A stretch of DNA of 45,178 bases from Paracoccaceae bacterium (GCA_027489355.1 JAIXZY010000062.1:1-45178); one strand, 5' to 3'. Positions 15,999-24,628 are shown, counted from the first letter of the stretch. Notes: generated by a model not told the origin, from the sequence alone. Program-made: numbers and translations.

Positions 15999-16570
15999 GT
16001 CGGCGGGGTGCAGGCGCTGATCAGAGTACAGGGCTCGGCGTCGGGATTGCGAAAGCGGTGCGGGCGGCGGCTGTCGAAGATATAGGCGTCGCCGGGGCCA
16101 AGCAGCGCCACCTCTTCCCCCACGGTGATCTCGATCTGCCCAGAGATCACGATCCCCGCCTCTTCGCCCTCATGGCTGTAAAGCCGGTGGCCGGTGTCAG
16201 CGCCGGGTTCATAGGTTTCGTGCAGCATCATCAGGGTATGGGTGCCGGGCTTGCCCACCCGCAAGAGCGAAAGCTTCGTCGCCGTGGCCTCGGGTCCATA
16301 GATCGCGGGCGTGCCGATATCGACCAGTTCGGCGTGGCGGTAAAAGGTCTTGGGTTCATCGGCGCTGTCTTCGGCAAAGAAATCCGACAGGCCCATCGGG
16401 ATGCCGTCGAGGATCTTTTTCAGGTTCGACACCGAGGGGCTGATCTTGTTCTGCTCGATCATCGAGATCTGCCCGTTGGTCACACCCGCGCGCTGCGCCA
16501 GTTGCCGCTGTGAAAGTCCCCGTCCCTCGCGCACGGCCTTCAGCCGCTTACCAATGTCAAAATCCGTCAT
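15992..16570 (-). CDS. XRE-family regulator with C-terminal cupin domain (PuuR-like)
   Basis: A 192-residue regulator. Residues about 5-65 form a helix-turn-helix with GLSQRQLAQRAGVTNGQISM and NKISPSVSNLKKIL. A cupin fold follows at about 110-188 with SHEGEEAGIVISGQIEI and a later His in RRPHRFRN. The cupin probably binds a small effector. The start at 16570 has GAGG upstream. Such proteins control putrescine, ectoine, proline and similar pathways. It is divergent from gabT, and the intergenic region holds two related 18-bp sites, so gabT-gabD is the likely target. Confidence 0.9.
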   Translation of the reverse strand: MTDFDIGKRLKAVREGRGLSQRQLAQRAGVTNGQISMIEQNKISPSVSNLKKILDGIPMGLSDFFAEDSADEPKTFYRHAELVDIGTPAIYGPEATATKLSLLRVGKPGTHTLMMLHETYEPGADTGHRLYSHEGEEAGIVISGQIEITVGEEVALLGPGDAYIFDSRRPHRFRNPDAEPCTLISACTPPTF

Positions 16571-16622
16571 GCTTGCCTCACCTCGGTGCGGACTGTAGCG
16601 CCATGCCCCTTCTACGGGAAGG

Positions 16623-16640
16623 TGTTCAGGATAATAAACG
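16623..16640. promoter_or_regulatory. Candidate XRE-cupin operator 1
   Basis: TGTTCAGGATAATAAACG matches the reverse complement of the site at 16662-16679 at 14 of 18 positions. It lies just upstream of the proposed -35 box of gabT. Confidence 0.45.
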
Positions 16641-16642
16641 CC

Positions 16643-16671
16643 TTGATCCATAAATGACCACTGTTTAATAT
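16643..16671 (+). promoter_or_regulatory. Candidate gabT promoter
   Basis: TTGATC (16643-16648), a 17-base spacer and TAATAT (16666-16671), 30 bases before the gabT ATG. The -10 box lies inside the second operator-like palindrome. Confidence 0.45.
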
Positions 16672-16679
16672 ATTGAACA
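16662..16679. promoter_or_regulatory. Candidate XRE-cupin operator 2
   Basis: TGTTTAATATATTGAACA is a nearly perfect inverted repeat: 7 of 8 positions match across TGTTTAAT/ATTGAACA. It covers the -10 box of the proposed gabT promoter, as expected for a repressor site. Its centre lies 39 bp from that of the first site. Confidence 0.5.
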
Positions 16680-16700
16680 ACATCTGACGGGAATCAAATC

Positions 16701-17984
16701 ATGTCGAACTCTGCCCTTTCCGCCCGCCGTTCCGCCGCCATCGCGCGGGGAGTCGGCGTTTCCAGCCCCCTCTTCGCCACCCGTGCGAAGAATGCCGAGC
16801 TTTGGGATGCAGAAGGGCAACGCTATATCGACTTTGCCTCGGGCATTGCGGTGCTGAACACGGGCCACGGCCATCCGCGCGTCGTTGCGGCCGTCAAGGC
16901 GCAGATCGATGCGTTCAGCCATACCTGCCATCAGGTTGTTCCTTATGAATCCTACGTGGAACTGGCCGAGCGTCTGAACGCTGCCGTGCACGGCGCTTTC
17001 GCCAAGAAAACGATCTTTGCCACCACCGGTGCCGAAGCCGTTGAAAATGCAGTCAAGATCGCCCGCGCCTATACGAACCGGCAGGGGGTCATCGCCTTCT
17101 CTGGCGGCTTTCACGGCCGCACCTTCATGGGCATGGCGCTGACGGGCAAGGTGCAGCCCTACAAGGCGGGGTTTGGCCCGATGCCGGGCGATGTCTGGCA
17201 TGTGCCCTATCCGATGGCGGCGCATGGCATCGATGCCGCACGCAGCCTTGAGGCGATCGAGGGTCTGTTCAAGGCCGATGTCGATCCGGCCCGCGTGGCG
17301 GCCATCATCATCGAACCGGTTCAGGGCGAAGGCGGCTTCTACCCCGCCCCGGCCGATCTGATGCGCGGGCTGCGCGCGCTTTGTGACAAACACGGCATTC
17401 TGCTGATCGCGGATGAGGTGCAGACCGGCTTTGCCCGCACTGGCAAGCTGCTTGCGATGGAACATTACGACGTGGCGGCGGACCTGACGACCATGGCCAA
17501 GTCGCTGGCCGGCGGCTATCCGCTTTCGGCCGTGACGGGCCGGGCCGAGGTGATGGATGCTCCGAACCCCGGGGGTCTGGGGGGCACCTATGGCGGCAGC
17601 CCGCTGGGCATTGCCGCCGCGCTGGCGGTGCTGGATGTGATCCGCGACGAAAAGCTGTGCGAGCGGGCAAATACGCTGGGCGACAAGCTCAAGGCGCGGC
17701 TCAAGGGCCTGCAGAACGAAGTGCCCGAGATCGCCGATATCCGTGGCCCCGGCTTCATGGTCGCTGCCGAGTTCATCGCGACGGATGGCACGCCGCTGCC
17801 CGCGCTGACGCTGGCCGTGCGGGATGAGGCGATGAAGCGCGGCCTGATCCTGCTGACCTGCGGCATCTACGGCAATGTCATCCGCTTCCTCTCGCCCATC
17901 ACCATCGAAGACGCCGTGTTTGAAGAGGCGATGGAGATCCTGTCGGAGTCGATCCGTGCCGCGAAGAAGGGGCTTGCCGCATGA
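16701..17984 (+). CDS. gabT: 4-aminobutyrate aminotransferase (class III aminotransferase)
   Basis: A 427-residue PLP enzyme that moves the amino group of 4-aminobutyrate or a similar omega-amine to 2-oxoglutarate. Visible family signs are ATTGAEAVENAVKIAR, SGGFHGRTFMGMALTGK, IIEPVQGEGGF, IADEVQTGFARTGK and the PLP lysine Lys267 in TMAKSLAGGYPLSAV. The length is normal. It is followed, with an ATGA overlap, by a semialdehyde dehydrogenase gene, the usual GABA pathway pair. Other omega-aminotransferase substrates are possible. A divergent XRE-cupin protein is the likely regulator. Confidence 0.92.
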   Translation: MSNSALSARRSAAIARGVGVSSPLFATRAKNAELWDAEGQRYIDFASGIAVLNTGHGHPRVVAAVKAQIDAFSHTCHQVVPYESYVELAERLNAAVHGAFAKKTIFATTGAEAVENAVKIARAYTNRQGVIAFSGGFHGRTFMGMALTGKVQPYKAGFGPMPGDVWHVPYPMAAHGIDAARSLEAIEGLFKADVDPARVAAIIIEPVQGEGGFYPAPADLMRGLRALCDKHGILLIADEVQTGFARTGKLLAMEHYDVAADLTTMAKSLAGGYPLSAVTGRAEVMDAPNPGGLGGTYGGSPLGIAAALAVLDVIRDEKLCERANTLGDKLKARLKGLQNEVPEIADIRGPGFMVAAEFIATDGTPLPALTLAVRDEAMKRGLILLTCGIYGNVIRFLSPITIEDAVFEEAMEILSESIRAAKKGLAA

Positions 17985-19454
17985 TCGCCGCCGATCTTCT
18001 GAACCGCCTCAAGGACAAGACGCTGCTGCCCGCCGCCGGGCTGGTTGCGGGGGGAATGGCGGGACGTTGCCGCCTCGGGGGCTCAGTTCGACGTGACGAA
18101 CCCCGCGACCGGCGCGGTCATTGCGACCCTACCCGACATGGGGGCCGCCGAAACCGCCGAGGCGATTGACGCGGCTCATGCCGCACAGATCGAATGGGCC
18201 GCCCGCACCGGCAAGGAACGGGCGGTCGTCCTGCGCAAGCTCCATGACCTGATGGTTGCCCATGCCGATGATCTGGCAACGATCATCACCGCCGAGATGG
18301 GCAAACCCTGGGCCGAGGCGCGGGGCGAGGTGCTCTATGGCGCGTCCTATGTCGAATGGTTCGGCGAAGAGGCCAAGCGCGTCTATGGCGAAACGATTCC
18401 CGGCCATCAGCGCGACAAGCGCCTTATGGTGATCCGGCAGCCGGTGGGTGTCGTGGGGGCGATCACGCCGTGGAACTTCCCCAATGCGATGCTGGCGCGC
18501 AAGATGGCGCCTGCGCTGGCCGTGGGCTGTGCCCTGGTGGCCAAACCCGCCGAACAGACCCCGCTTTCGGCGCTGGCGCTTGCCGTTCTGGCAGAGCGGG
18601 CAGGTCTGCCGACCGCGCTCTTTTCGGTGATACCGGGCACCGACGGCCCCGCCATCGGCAAGGAGCTGTGCTACAATCCGAAGCTGCGCAAGATCACCTT
18701 CACCGGCTCGACCGAAGTGGGGCGCATCTTGATGCGGCAGGGGGCCGACCAGATCAAGAAGATGTCGATGGAGCTTGGCGGCAATGCCCCCTTCATCGTC
18801 TTCAACGATGCCGATCTGGACGCCGCGGTCGAAGGCGCACTGATCGCCAAGTTCCGCAACAACGGCCAGACCTGCGTCTGCGCGAACCGTATCTATGTGC
18901 AGGCGGGCGTCTATGATGCTTTCGCCGAAAAGCTCGCCACCGCCGTGGCCGGACTGAGGACGGGCGATGGCTTTACCGAGGGCGTCGCTCTTGGCCCGTT
19001 GGTCGATGTCGATGCGCTGGCAAAGGTTGAGGCCCATGTCGCCGATGCCCGGGCGCAGGGGTCGACGGTGCTGACCGGCGGCAAGGGGCTGGGCGGACTG
19101 TTCTATGCACCCACCGTGCTGAGGGACGCCACCACAGCCATGCGCCTTGCGCGCGAGGAAACCTTCGGCCCGGTCGCGCCCCTCTTCCGTTTCGAAACGG
19201 TGGATGAGGTGATCCGCCTTGCCAATGACACCGAGTTCGGGCTCGCCTCATACTTCTACGCCCGTGACATCGCGCAGGTCTACCGCGTGGCCGAGGCGCT
19301 GGAGTATGGCATGGTCGGCATCAACACCGGCCTGATCTCGACCGAGGTCGCCCCATTCGGCGGCATCAAGCAATCGGGCCAGGGGCGCGAAGGCAGCCAT
19401 CACGGCATCGACGATTACCTTGAGACCAAATACCTCTGCCTCGGCGGAGTGTGA
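17981..19454 (+). pseudogene. gabD: Succinate-semialdehyde dehydrogenase, frameshifted in a G run
   Basis: Aldehyde dehydrogenase that would oxidise succinate semialdehyde from GabT. The ATG at 17981 overlaps the gabT stop and encodes MIAADLLNRLKDKTLL in frame. At a run of six G (18049-18054) the frame breaks; the rest of the protein (EWRDVAASGAQFDVTNPATG onward) is one frame over. With five G the gene would encode 490 residues without interruption. The catalytic Glu264 (MELGGNAP) and Cys298 (GQTCVCANR), and the NAD motif FTGSTEVGR, are intact downstream. A shortened product from a TTG at 18045 would lose the first 24 or so residues. A sequencing error in the homopolymer is as likely as a true mutation. 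Confidence 0.85.
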
Positions 19455-19470
19455 ACATTCCCGACGCATA

Positions 19471-19493
19471 GCCCCGGCGGCCACCGCCGGGGC
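19471..19493. terminator. Bidirectional hairpin between gabD and the convergent hot-dog gene
   Basis: GCCCCGGCGG-CCA-CCGCCGGGGC is a perfect 10-bp stem with a 3-base loop, located between the two convergent stop codons. It has no clear T-run on either side. Confidence 0.55.
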
Positions 19494-19494
19494 A

Positions 19495-19968
19495 TCAGGG
19501 TTTGCGCCGATAGAGATTGGCCAGGATCGCGGAAAACACGACCGCGCCGTCGTCATCCAACAGCTCGACCCGCCATGAGACAACCCCATGCTCGCGCCTG
19601 GTTTTCGATGCGCGCGCCGACAGGACGGTGAAGGTCGCCGTGACGGTCCTGTCCGGCAGCAGCGGCTTCAGAAAGCGCATTTCATCCAGCCCCAGACCAA
19701 GCTCTGCCTTGCCACACAAGACGCCGGAATCGACGCCAAGTCGCATCATCAGCGCGTGCATGTGGGTGCCAGAACCCACGAGCTGCCCGAACACGCTGTG
19801 TTTCGCGGCTTCCGGGTCCAGATGATAGGGCTGCGGATCCCAAAGCGTGGCGAAGGACACGATTTCATCCTGCGTCACCAGCCGCGGACTGCTGACGACA
19901 CGGTAGCCCGGATAAAGATCCTCAAACCAGGGTTGCGCCACGTCACCCGGTCCTGCGGGCTTGGGCAA
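19495..19968 (-). CDS. MaoC-like hot-dog dehydratase, copy 1
   Basis: A 157-residue hot-dog protein of the MaoC/(R)-hydratase type. Segments such as FEDLYPGYRV, VTQDEIVSFATLWDPQPYHLD and FGQLVGSGTHMHALMMR match the family layout. The Asp-x4-His (DPQPYH) pair is the usual catalytic site. The start is a TTG at 19968, inside the end of the thioesterase gene, so the two are coupled. The likely role is hydration of an enoyl-CoA in a beta-oxidation-like route. Confidence 0.82.
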   Translation of the reverse strand: MPKPAGPGDVAQPWFEDLYPGYRVVSSPRLVTQDEIVSFATLWDPQPYHLDPEAAKHSVFGQLVGSGTHMHALMMRLGVDSGVLCGKAELGLGLDEMRFLKPLLPDRTVTATFTVLSARASKTRREHGVVSWRVELLDDDGAVVFSAILANLYRRKP

Positions 19969-20416
19969 GCGGCCGCCTCAGCACCGAGCCAACCCCCTGG
20001 GGCATCGGATCGTCCGCGTTCAGGGAAAAGATCTCGGCAATCCGCCGCAGCATCGCCTCTGCGACAACCGAAACCTTTCCGTGGCGCACATGGATCGACA
20101 GATGCTCGCCCGTTGCCAGAAGCTTTCCATCCGCGTCGAAGAGGCGGTGAAAGAGATGCAGGCGCTTGTCGTCATGCGCGAGGATCTCGGTTTCGCTGAA
20201 AAGCCCCGTACCGGGCTTTGCCTCGGCAATGTGGCGCAGATGGGTTTCCAGCGTGAAGAACGCGCCCTCCGACGCCCGGGCGAAATCAACGCCGATCCGC
20301 TCATAAAGCGCATCCGAGCTTTCGCCAAAGACCTGCAGATAGCGATGCTCGGTCATGTGGCCATTGTAATCCAGCCACTCTGGCAGAACCACACCACGCC
20401 ACAATTGCAATCCCAT
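19943..20416 (-). CDS. Hot-dog acyl-CoA thioesterase (betainyl-CoA thioesterase-like)
   Basis: A protein of about 157 residues with the 4-hydroxybenzoyl-CoA-thioesterase fold: LPEWLDYNGHMTEHRYLQVF holds the Asp-Tyr-Asn-Gly-His active-site segment. The pattern resembles the thioesterases of carnitine catabolism (CdhB type), which release glycine betaine from its CoA ester; that specific match is tentative. An in-frame ATG at 20434 would add six residues, but the ATG at 20416 looks better. The gene overlaps the MaoC-like gene by 26 bases and lies downstream of the terminator of the ABC importer operon. Confidence 0.8.
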   Translation of the reverse strand: MGLQLWRGVVLPEWLDYNGHMTEHRYLQVFGESSDALYERIGVDFARASEGAFFTLETHLRHIAEAKPGTGLFSETEILAHDDKRLHLFHRLFDADGKLLATGEHLSIHVRHGKVSVVAEAMLRRIAEIFSLNADDPMPQGVGSVLRRPLAQARRTG

Positions 20417-20440
20417 CCCGCCGGTTCCCTGCACATCGAC

Positions 20441-20476
20441 ACAAGAAAAAAGCCCCGGGCAGATGCTGCCCGGGGC
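20441..20476 (-). terminator. Strong rho-independent terminator of the amino-acid importer operon
   Basis: On the minus strand GCCCCGGGCAG-CAT-CTGCCCGGGGC (20476-20452) forms an 11-bp stem with a 3-base loop and is followed by TTTTTTCTTGT. It lies 10 bases after the solute-binding protein stop. Confidence 0.88.
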
Positions 20477-20486
20477 CGGAATTGAC

Positions 20487-21302
20487 TTACTTCACCAGCC
20501 AGGGCTCGCCCACGTCGGCCACCCGCGCGTCGTAGCCGGCATCGACGATCGCCTTGGTGATGGCACCTTCCGCCGCCAGCCGGCCGATGGTCGCGTCGAT
20601 CGCAGCCCCCAGAGAGTCGTTGCCCTTGGTGTAGAGAATGCCAGCCTGCGGTGCCTTCACCGAGGCGGAGACGCGCTCGTCGGGCTGGGCCAGCTTGATC
20701 TGGATGCCTTCATAGGCCCCGGCGTTCTTTTGCGCGTAGGCCGCATAGTTGTAGCCGTCGGCAGCGGCGTCGATCCGGCCGGCCGCAAGGTCCTGGGCCA
20801 GGGCAACGGCGTCGGGATAGATCGCCAGATTGTCGCCCAGCAGTTCCTGCATCTGCTCGACCCACAGATAGCCGGCGACGGTGCCGACCTTCTTGCCGAC
20901 AAGCCCTTCGATGGTGTCGACGCCGTCCTTCGACAGGATCCCCATCGGGTCAAGGTAGGTCGGCGCGCTGATGCCCAGCACTTCCGAGCGCTTCTCGGTC
21001 CGGTTCCAGCTGCCGATGGCGATGTCGGCCTTGCCGGCGATCACCGACTGCGTGGTGGCCGCCGGATCCATGACCAGCGCAACGAGTTCAAGGCAGTTGT
21101 CCTTGGCGACGGCGGCTGCGATGTCCGGGTCGATACCGCTGATGGAACCATCGGCAGCGACGATGGTGAAGGGCGGATAGTCGTAGGCGGCAACCGTCAG
21201 CTTGCCCGGCTCGATCGTCGTCACCGTGGTCGTGCAGTCCTGCGCCAGCGCCGGCGTGAGGCTCAGCATCGTCAGGGCGACGGACGCCAGAAGTTTCTTC
21301 AT
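20487..21302 (-). CDS. Polar amino-acid-type ABC solute-binding protein
   Basis: A 271-residue periplasmic protein with signal peptide MKKLLASVALTMLSLTPALAQ. The fold is that of family 3 solute-binding proteins: LTVAAYDYPPFTIV, ISGIDPDIAAAVA, KADIAIGSWNRTEKRSEVL and GKKVGTVAGY. It binds an amino acid, opine or related ligand for import. It is the last gene of a four-gene leftward importer operon and is followed by a strong terminator. The Asp in ISGIDPDIA stands where the family usually has Glu-Asp-x-Asp, so the exact ligand is open. Confidence 0.9.
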   Translation of the reverse strand: MKKLLASVALTMLSLTPALAQDCTTTVTTIEPGKLTVAAYDYPPFTIVAADGSISGIDPDIAAAVAKDNCLELVALVMDPAATTQSVIAGKADIAIGSWNRTEKRSEVLGISAPTYLDPMGILSKDGVDTIEGLVGKKVGTVAGYLWVEQMQELLGDNLAIYPDAVALAQDLAAGRIDAAADGYNYAAYAQKNAGAYEGIQIKLAQPDERVSASVKAPQAGILYTKGNDSLGAAIDATIGRLAAEGAITKAIVDAGYDARVADVGEPWLVK

Positions 21303-21339
21303 TTGTTTTCCTCTCAGTTGGTTGGGGGTCTTTATTGCG

Positions 21340-21999
21340 TCAGGCCGTGTGCTGGCCGAGCCGCCGCTCGATCACTGCGACCAGAATGGTCGCAGGAATG
21401 CAGATTGCCGCGTACAGCAGCGCCGCCAGCATGAGGATTTCCATGTAGCGGAAGGTCGTCGTCCCGATCAGGTTCGCACGCGACAGCAGTTCGGGCAGCG
21501 CGATCGAGAAGCACAGCGCCGAGGCCTGCAGCATGAGGATCGCGAAACCCAGAAGTGCGGGCGCCGCCACGCGCATGCCTTGCGGCACGATGACAAAGCG
21601 CAGCGCATCAAGCCGCGACAGGCCCAGCGTCATCGCGGCCTCGTTCTGACCCCGCGGCACGGCCTGCAGGCCGGCGCGAATGATCTCGCTGGTGTAGGCA
21701 CAGGTGGTCCAGGACAGGGCGGCAATCGCAGAGCCCATCGAGCTCAGCTGAAGTCCCGAGGACGGCAGGCCGAAGTAGGCAAATTGCAGCAGGATGAGCG
21801 CAGGGGCCCCGCGCCCGATCTCGACAATCGCAAGGGTCGTCCAGCGCACGCTGCGCGACTTTGACTGGACGAGCAGCGCCGCGACCAGCCCCAGCGGGAT
21901 ACCGATCGCCAGTGCCGCGCCCGTCACCTCAAGACTGATGACCAGGCCAGACAGGAGTTTCGGCAGATACTCTGCCCAGAAGGAAAGGGTTTGGCTCAT
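21340..21999 (-). CDS. Polar amino-acid ABC transporter permease 1
   Basis: A 219-residue inner-membrane permease of the HisM/GlnP type, with about five spans and the EAA-like loop EAAMTLGLSRLDALRFVIVPQGMRV. Its start overlaps the end of the second permease as ATGA. It pairs with that permease to form the membrane channel for the solute-binding protein encoded 37 bases downstream. Confidence 0.9.
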   Translation of the reverse strand: MSQTLSFWAEYLPKLLSGLVISLEVTGAALAIGIPLGLVAALLVQSKSRSVRWTTLAIVEIGRGAPALILLQFAYFGLPSSGLQLSSMGSAIAALSWTTCAYTSEIIRAGLQAVPRGQNEAAMTLGLSRLDALRFVIVPQGMRVAAPALLGFAILMLQASALCFSIALPELLSRANLIGTTTFRYMEILMLAALLYAAICIPATILVAVIERRLGQHTA

Positions 22000-22643
22000 T
22001 GTGCCACCTTTGAGCGCAGACGGGCATCGGCGTCACGTGCAACGGCGGCGAGTGGAAGGCTGATCAGGATGTAAAGCGCGCCGGCGAAGGCAAAGATCTG
22101 CAACGACGCATGGAACTGCTTGTTGGAGAGGAAGTTCGCCAGATAGGCGATTTCCGCGACGCCAATGGTCGAGGCGATGGCGGAATCCTTCAGCAGGCCG
22201 ATCAGATAGGTCGTGGCCGATGGCAGCGTCACTCGGAACAGCTGCGGGACCATGACATCGAAGAACTCTGACCACACCGGCAGGCCCAGGGCATGCGAGG
22301 CATCCCACTGGCCCGGATGGATGCTGCTCAGCGCGCCGCGATAGATTTCAGCCATGTTGGCGGCGGTGATGACGCCCAGGGCGATGATCGCCGCGGGCAC
22401 CGGGTTGATCGTCAGAAAACCCGAGCCAAGCCCGAAATACAGCAGGAAGATCCAGACGATCGGCGGGACAGACCGCAAAAGGACGATCAGCGACACCGAC
22501 ACGGCATTCAGCACGCGGGACCTGGACACGCGCATCGCACAGATTGGGACGCCAAGCGCCGCCCCCAGAAGGAACGCACAGACGGTGACAACCAGGGTCC
22601 AGTAGATGCCGCCTGCGATCAGAAGGACGCCGTCCAGGGTCAT
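21996..22643 (-). CDS. Polar amino-acid ABC transporter permease 2
   Basis: A 215-residue HisQ/GlnP-type permease with several spans and the loop DASHALGLPVWSEFFDVMVPQLFRV. It includes RSVPPIVWIFLLYFGLG, typical of the family. ATGA overlaps link it with the ATPase gene before it and the permease after it. Confidence 0.9.
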   Translation of the reverse strand: MTLDGVLLIAGGIYWTLVVTVCAFLLGAALGVPICAMRVSRSRVLNAVSVSLIVLLRSVPPIVWIFLLYFGLGSGFLTINPVPAAIIALGVITAANMAEIYRGALSSIHPGQWDASHALGLPVWSEFFDVMVPQLFRVTLPSATTYLIGLLKDSAIASTIGVAEIAYLANFLSNKQFHASLQIFAFAGALYILISLPLAAVARDADARLRSKVAQ

Positions 22644-23419
22644 CTGTTCATCACCGCATGAAGGAATTGCTGGGCGCGCGGCGATTTCGGGTTCCGCATC
22701 ACCTCGCTGCTTGGGCCTTCTTCAAGGATCTTGCCGTCAGCCATCAGGATGACGCGGTCCGAGACGGTTTCCGCGAAATGCATCTCATGGGTGACGACGA
22801 TCATCGACATGCCGCCCTCGGCCAGCTCTTGCATGACCGCCAGCACCTCAAGCCCGATTTCAGGATCAAGCGCAGAGGTCGGCTCGTCGAACAGGATGAT
22901 CTTGGGGTCCAGCGCCAGCGCCCGCGCGATCGCGATCCGCTGCTGCTGCCCACCCGAACAGCGCGCGGGATACTGATCCGCCTTCGAGCCCAGCCCCACA
23001 CGATCCAGCAGCGCGCGCGACCGTTCGTCGGCCTCGGCACGGCTGCGACCCAGGGCACGCTCCTGGGGGAGGCTGATGTTGCGCAGGACGGTCATGTGCG
23101 GGAAGAGGTTGAAGGACTGGAACACCATCCCGGTCGAACGGCGCAGGGCGTTCATGTCCTTGCGCGGGATCGGAGTGTCGGCCCGCATCTGGATGCCGCA
23201 AATCTCGATCGAGCCTTCGTCGTGCTGCTCAAGCTGGTTCAGGCAGCGCAGCAGCGTGCTCTTCCCCGATCCGCTGGGGCCGATGATCGCGACAACTTCG
23301 CCAACGCGCATCGAAAAGTCGACACCCGCGAGCACCTTGTGTGCCCCAAAGGACTTGCCCAGTCCCTTGACTTCCACGATTGGTCTGGCTTCCGCCGTGC
23401 GTTCCATAGGTGAACTCAT
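22640..23419 (-). CDS. Polar amino-acid ABC transporter ATP-binding protein
   Basis: A 259-residue ATPase of the GlnQ/HisP type: Walker A IIGPSGSGKSTLLRCLN, Q-loop VFQSFNLFPHMTVL, signature CSGGQQQRIAIARALAL, Walker B IILFDEPTSALDPE and switch His in VVTHEMHFA. The start at 23419 (MSSPMERTAEARPIV) is preferred to an open extension upstream; MERT at 23407 is also possible. It is first in the operon. The upstream region holds the perfect palindrome at 23560-23579. Confidence 0.9.
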   Translation of the reverse strand: MSSPMERTAEARPIVEVKGLGKSFGAHKVLAGVDFSMRVGEVVAIIGPSGSGKSTLLRCLNQLEQHDEGSIEICGIQMRADTPIPRKDMNALRRSTGMVFQSFNLFPHMTVLRNISLPQERALGRSRAEADERSRALLDRVGLGSKADQYPARCSGGQQQRIAIARALALDPKIILFDEPTSALDPEIGLEVLAVMQELAEGGMSMIVVTHEMHFAETVSDRVILMADGKILEEGPSSEVMRNPKSPRAQQFLHAVMNR

Positions 23420-23559
23420 TGCCAATGGCAGTATCGGGCGATGTCGCCAGCATCCGTCATCTCGAAGCCTCTCGTGCGTGAAGGAAGAACCATGAAGCCT
23501 TGGCACTCCGGGATGACAACACCAGATACGGGACGCAGACTTGAACGCCGATTCCGCAG

Positions 23560-23579
23560 ATTATACTCAGTAGTATAAT
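23560..23579. promoter_or_regulatory. Island operator ATAC-N6-GTAT, site B (perfect palindrome)
   Basis: ATTATACTCAGTAGTATAAT is a perfect 8-bp inverted repeat with a 4-base centre. The core at 23563-23576 reads ATACTACTGAGTAT on the minus strand and matches the other three island sites. It contains TATAAT on the minus strand, which may be the -10 of the importer operon, with only a poor -35 box (TGGTTT). Confidence 0.6.
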
Positions 23580-23730
23580 TACAAACCAGACGACCTGTAA
23601 AGTGTATTTGCGGGTCGGAGACCGGGTCTCCGCCGGACCCTCGATCAGCGCAAAGTCGGCCTGCGCGCCGACACCGCAGCCGCCCGTTTCAGCGGGACAC
23701 GGACGCTGGACGTCGACATACCCTTCCGCA

Positions 23731-23769
23731 GAAAGAAAAAAGCAGGTCACGCCAGACTGCGTGACCTGC
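23731..23769 (-). terminator. Strong rho-independent terminator after the MaoC-like gene
   Basis: On the minus strand GCAGGTCACGC and GCGTGACCTGC form an 11-bp stem with a 6-base loop (23769-23742), followed by TTTTTTCTTTC. Confidence 0.88.
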
Positions 23770-23829
23770 AAGGCCCAGACACTGATCAGGGAGCGGGGGC
23801 GAGCGTGACACGCTTGCCCTCAGTGTCGT

Positions 23830-24324
23830 TCAGCCGGCGCTGGTGGAGTGGAACATGACCTTCCACTCGCCCTGCTGGCAGACTTCGTCGCGCTGATTGC
23901 GGACTTCGACCCAGAAGTTGACGATGCCACGCGCCGGATTCTTGGTCGGACGAACCGATTCGACTTTCTGGAAGACGTGGATCGTGTCGCCGATCTTGAC
24001 CGGCGCCTTCAGGTCCCAGGTCATTCCAAGGAACGCGATTGCGGTCCCTTCCTTCAGACCGAGCCGGAACTCAAGCCCGGTCGCGATCGCAAAGACCGCC
24101 GGCCCATGCAGGATGCGCGTGCCGAACGGCGTGCGCTTTGCGAACTCTTCGTCCGTGTGGACCGGGTTGAAGTCACCCGTCATGCCCGCGAACATCACGA
24201 TGTCCGCTTCAGTGATCGTGCGGCGCGGGGTCAGCCAGGTTTGGCCAACTTCGAACTCGTCAAAGAACAGTGCGTTCGGGCCTGCACCCAAAGCCAAGCG
24301 GGCTGCCGCTTTTCCGCCGTCCAT
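23830..24324 (-). CDS. MaoC-like hot-dog dehydratase, copy 2
   Basis: A 164-residue MaoC-family protein. FFDEFEVGQTWLTPRRTIT opens the fold and MTGDFNPVHTDEEFAK carries the Asp-x4-His catalytic pair of (R)-specific enoyl-CoA hydratases. RILHGPAVFAIATGL follows, as usual. It is a single-gene unit read leftward with its own strong terminator, and divergent from the TetR gene. It shares the fold but little sequence with the copy at 19495-19968. Confidence 0.87.
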   Translation of the reverse strand: MDGGKAAARLALGAGPNALFFDEFEVGQTWLTPRRTITEADIVMFAGMTGDFNPVHTDEEFAKRTPFGTRILHGPAVFAIATGLEFRLGLKEGTAIAFLGMTWDLKAPVKIGDTIHVFQKVESVRPTKNPARGIVNFWVEVRNQRDEVCQQGEWKVMFHSTSAG

Positions 24325-24628
24325 AGCTTACTCCTCTGTCACTTGGTTTGGCCCGGGAATCGTCGGGCCGATAGGTCAACGTCGCCCGACCATACCCGCA
24401 GGACCGTCATGCGTACCGTTGTGTATAAAAATCGACCAACGCGTCAGTTTAGTCAACAGGAAATTCGACAACCCGAGAGCAGGCCGCAGGAACCGCTGCA
24501 TTTCGGCGTGCGCGCGTTGACTCTGCGGTCGAAATATTTCTACTTGTAGACTGGAAAAGATACGCAACTCTGTCGCGGTCCGGTCGCGGCCGCGGCGTCG
24601 TAGATCGCACCCCATTGTATAGGTTGAA
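24325..24628. other. Divergent promoter region between MaoC and TetR genes
   Basis: About 300 bases, relatively A+T-rich near 24420-24570. It holds the operator-like site at 24413-24426, a possible -35 (TTGACT, 24517-24522) for the TetR gene and a short inverted repeat CTACTTGTAG at 24540-24549. No gene is seen. Confidence 0.5.
24413..24426. promoter_or_regulatory. Island operator-like site C
   Basis: GTACCGTTGTGTAT matches site A (11373-11386) at 11 of 14 positions and keeps the TAC-N6-GTAT frame. It lies 89 bases before the MaoC-like gene and about 200 before the TetR gene. Confidence 0.4.

Larger units (their letters stand above)
23420..23829. other. Intergenic region: importer promoter, palindrome and MaoC terminator
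   Basis: About 410 bases without a convincing gene. It holds the palindromic site at 23560-23579, a possible minus-strand -10 (TATAAT within the palindrome) and the strong terminator of the MaoC-like gene at 23731-23769. I see nothing else. Confidence 0.6.

Noticed and set aside
24540-24549. CTACTTGTAG inverted repeat before the TetR gene as a separate operator
   Set aside because: Short and seen once. The half-sites do not match the other island sites well enough.
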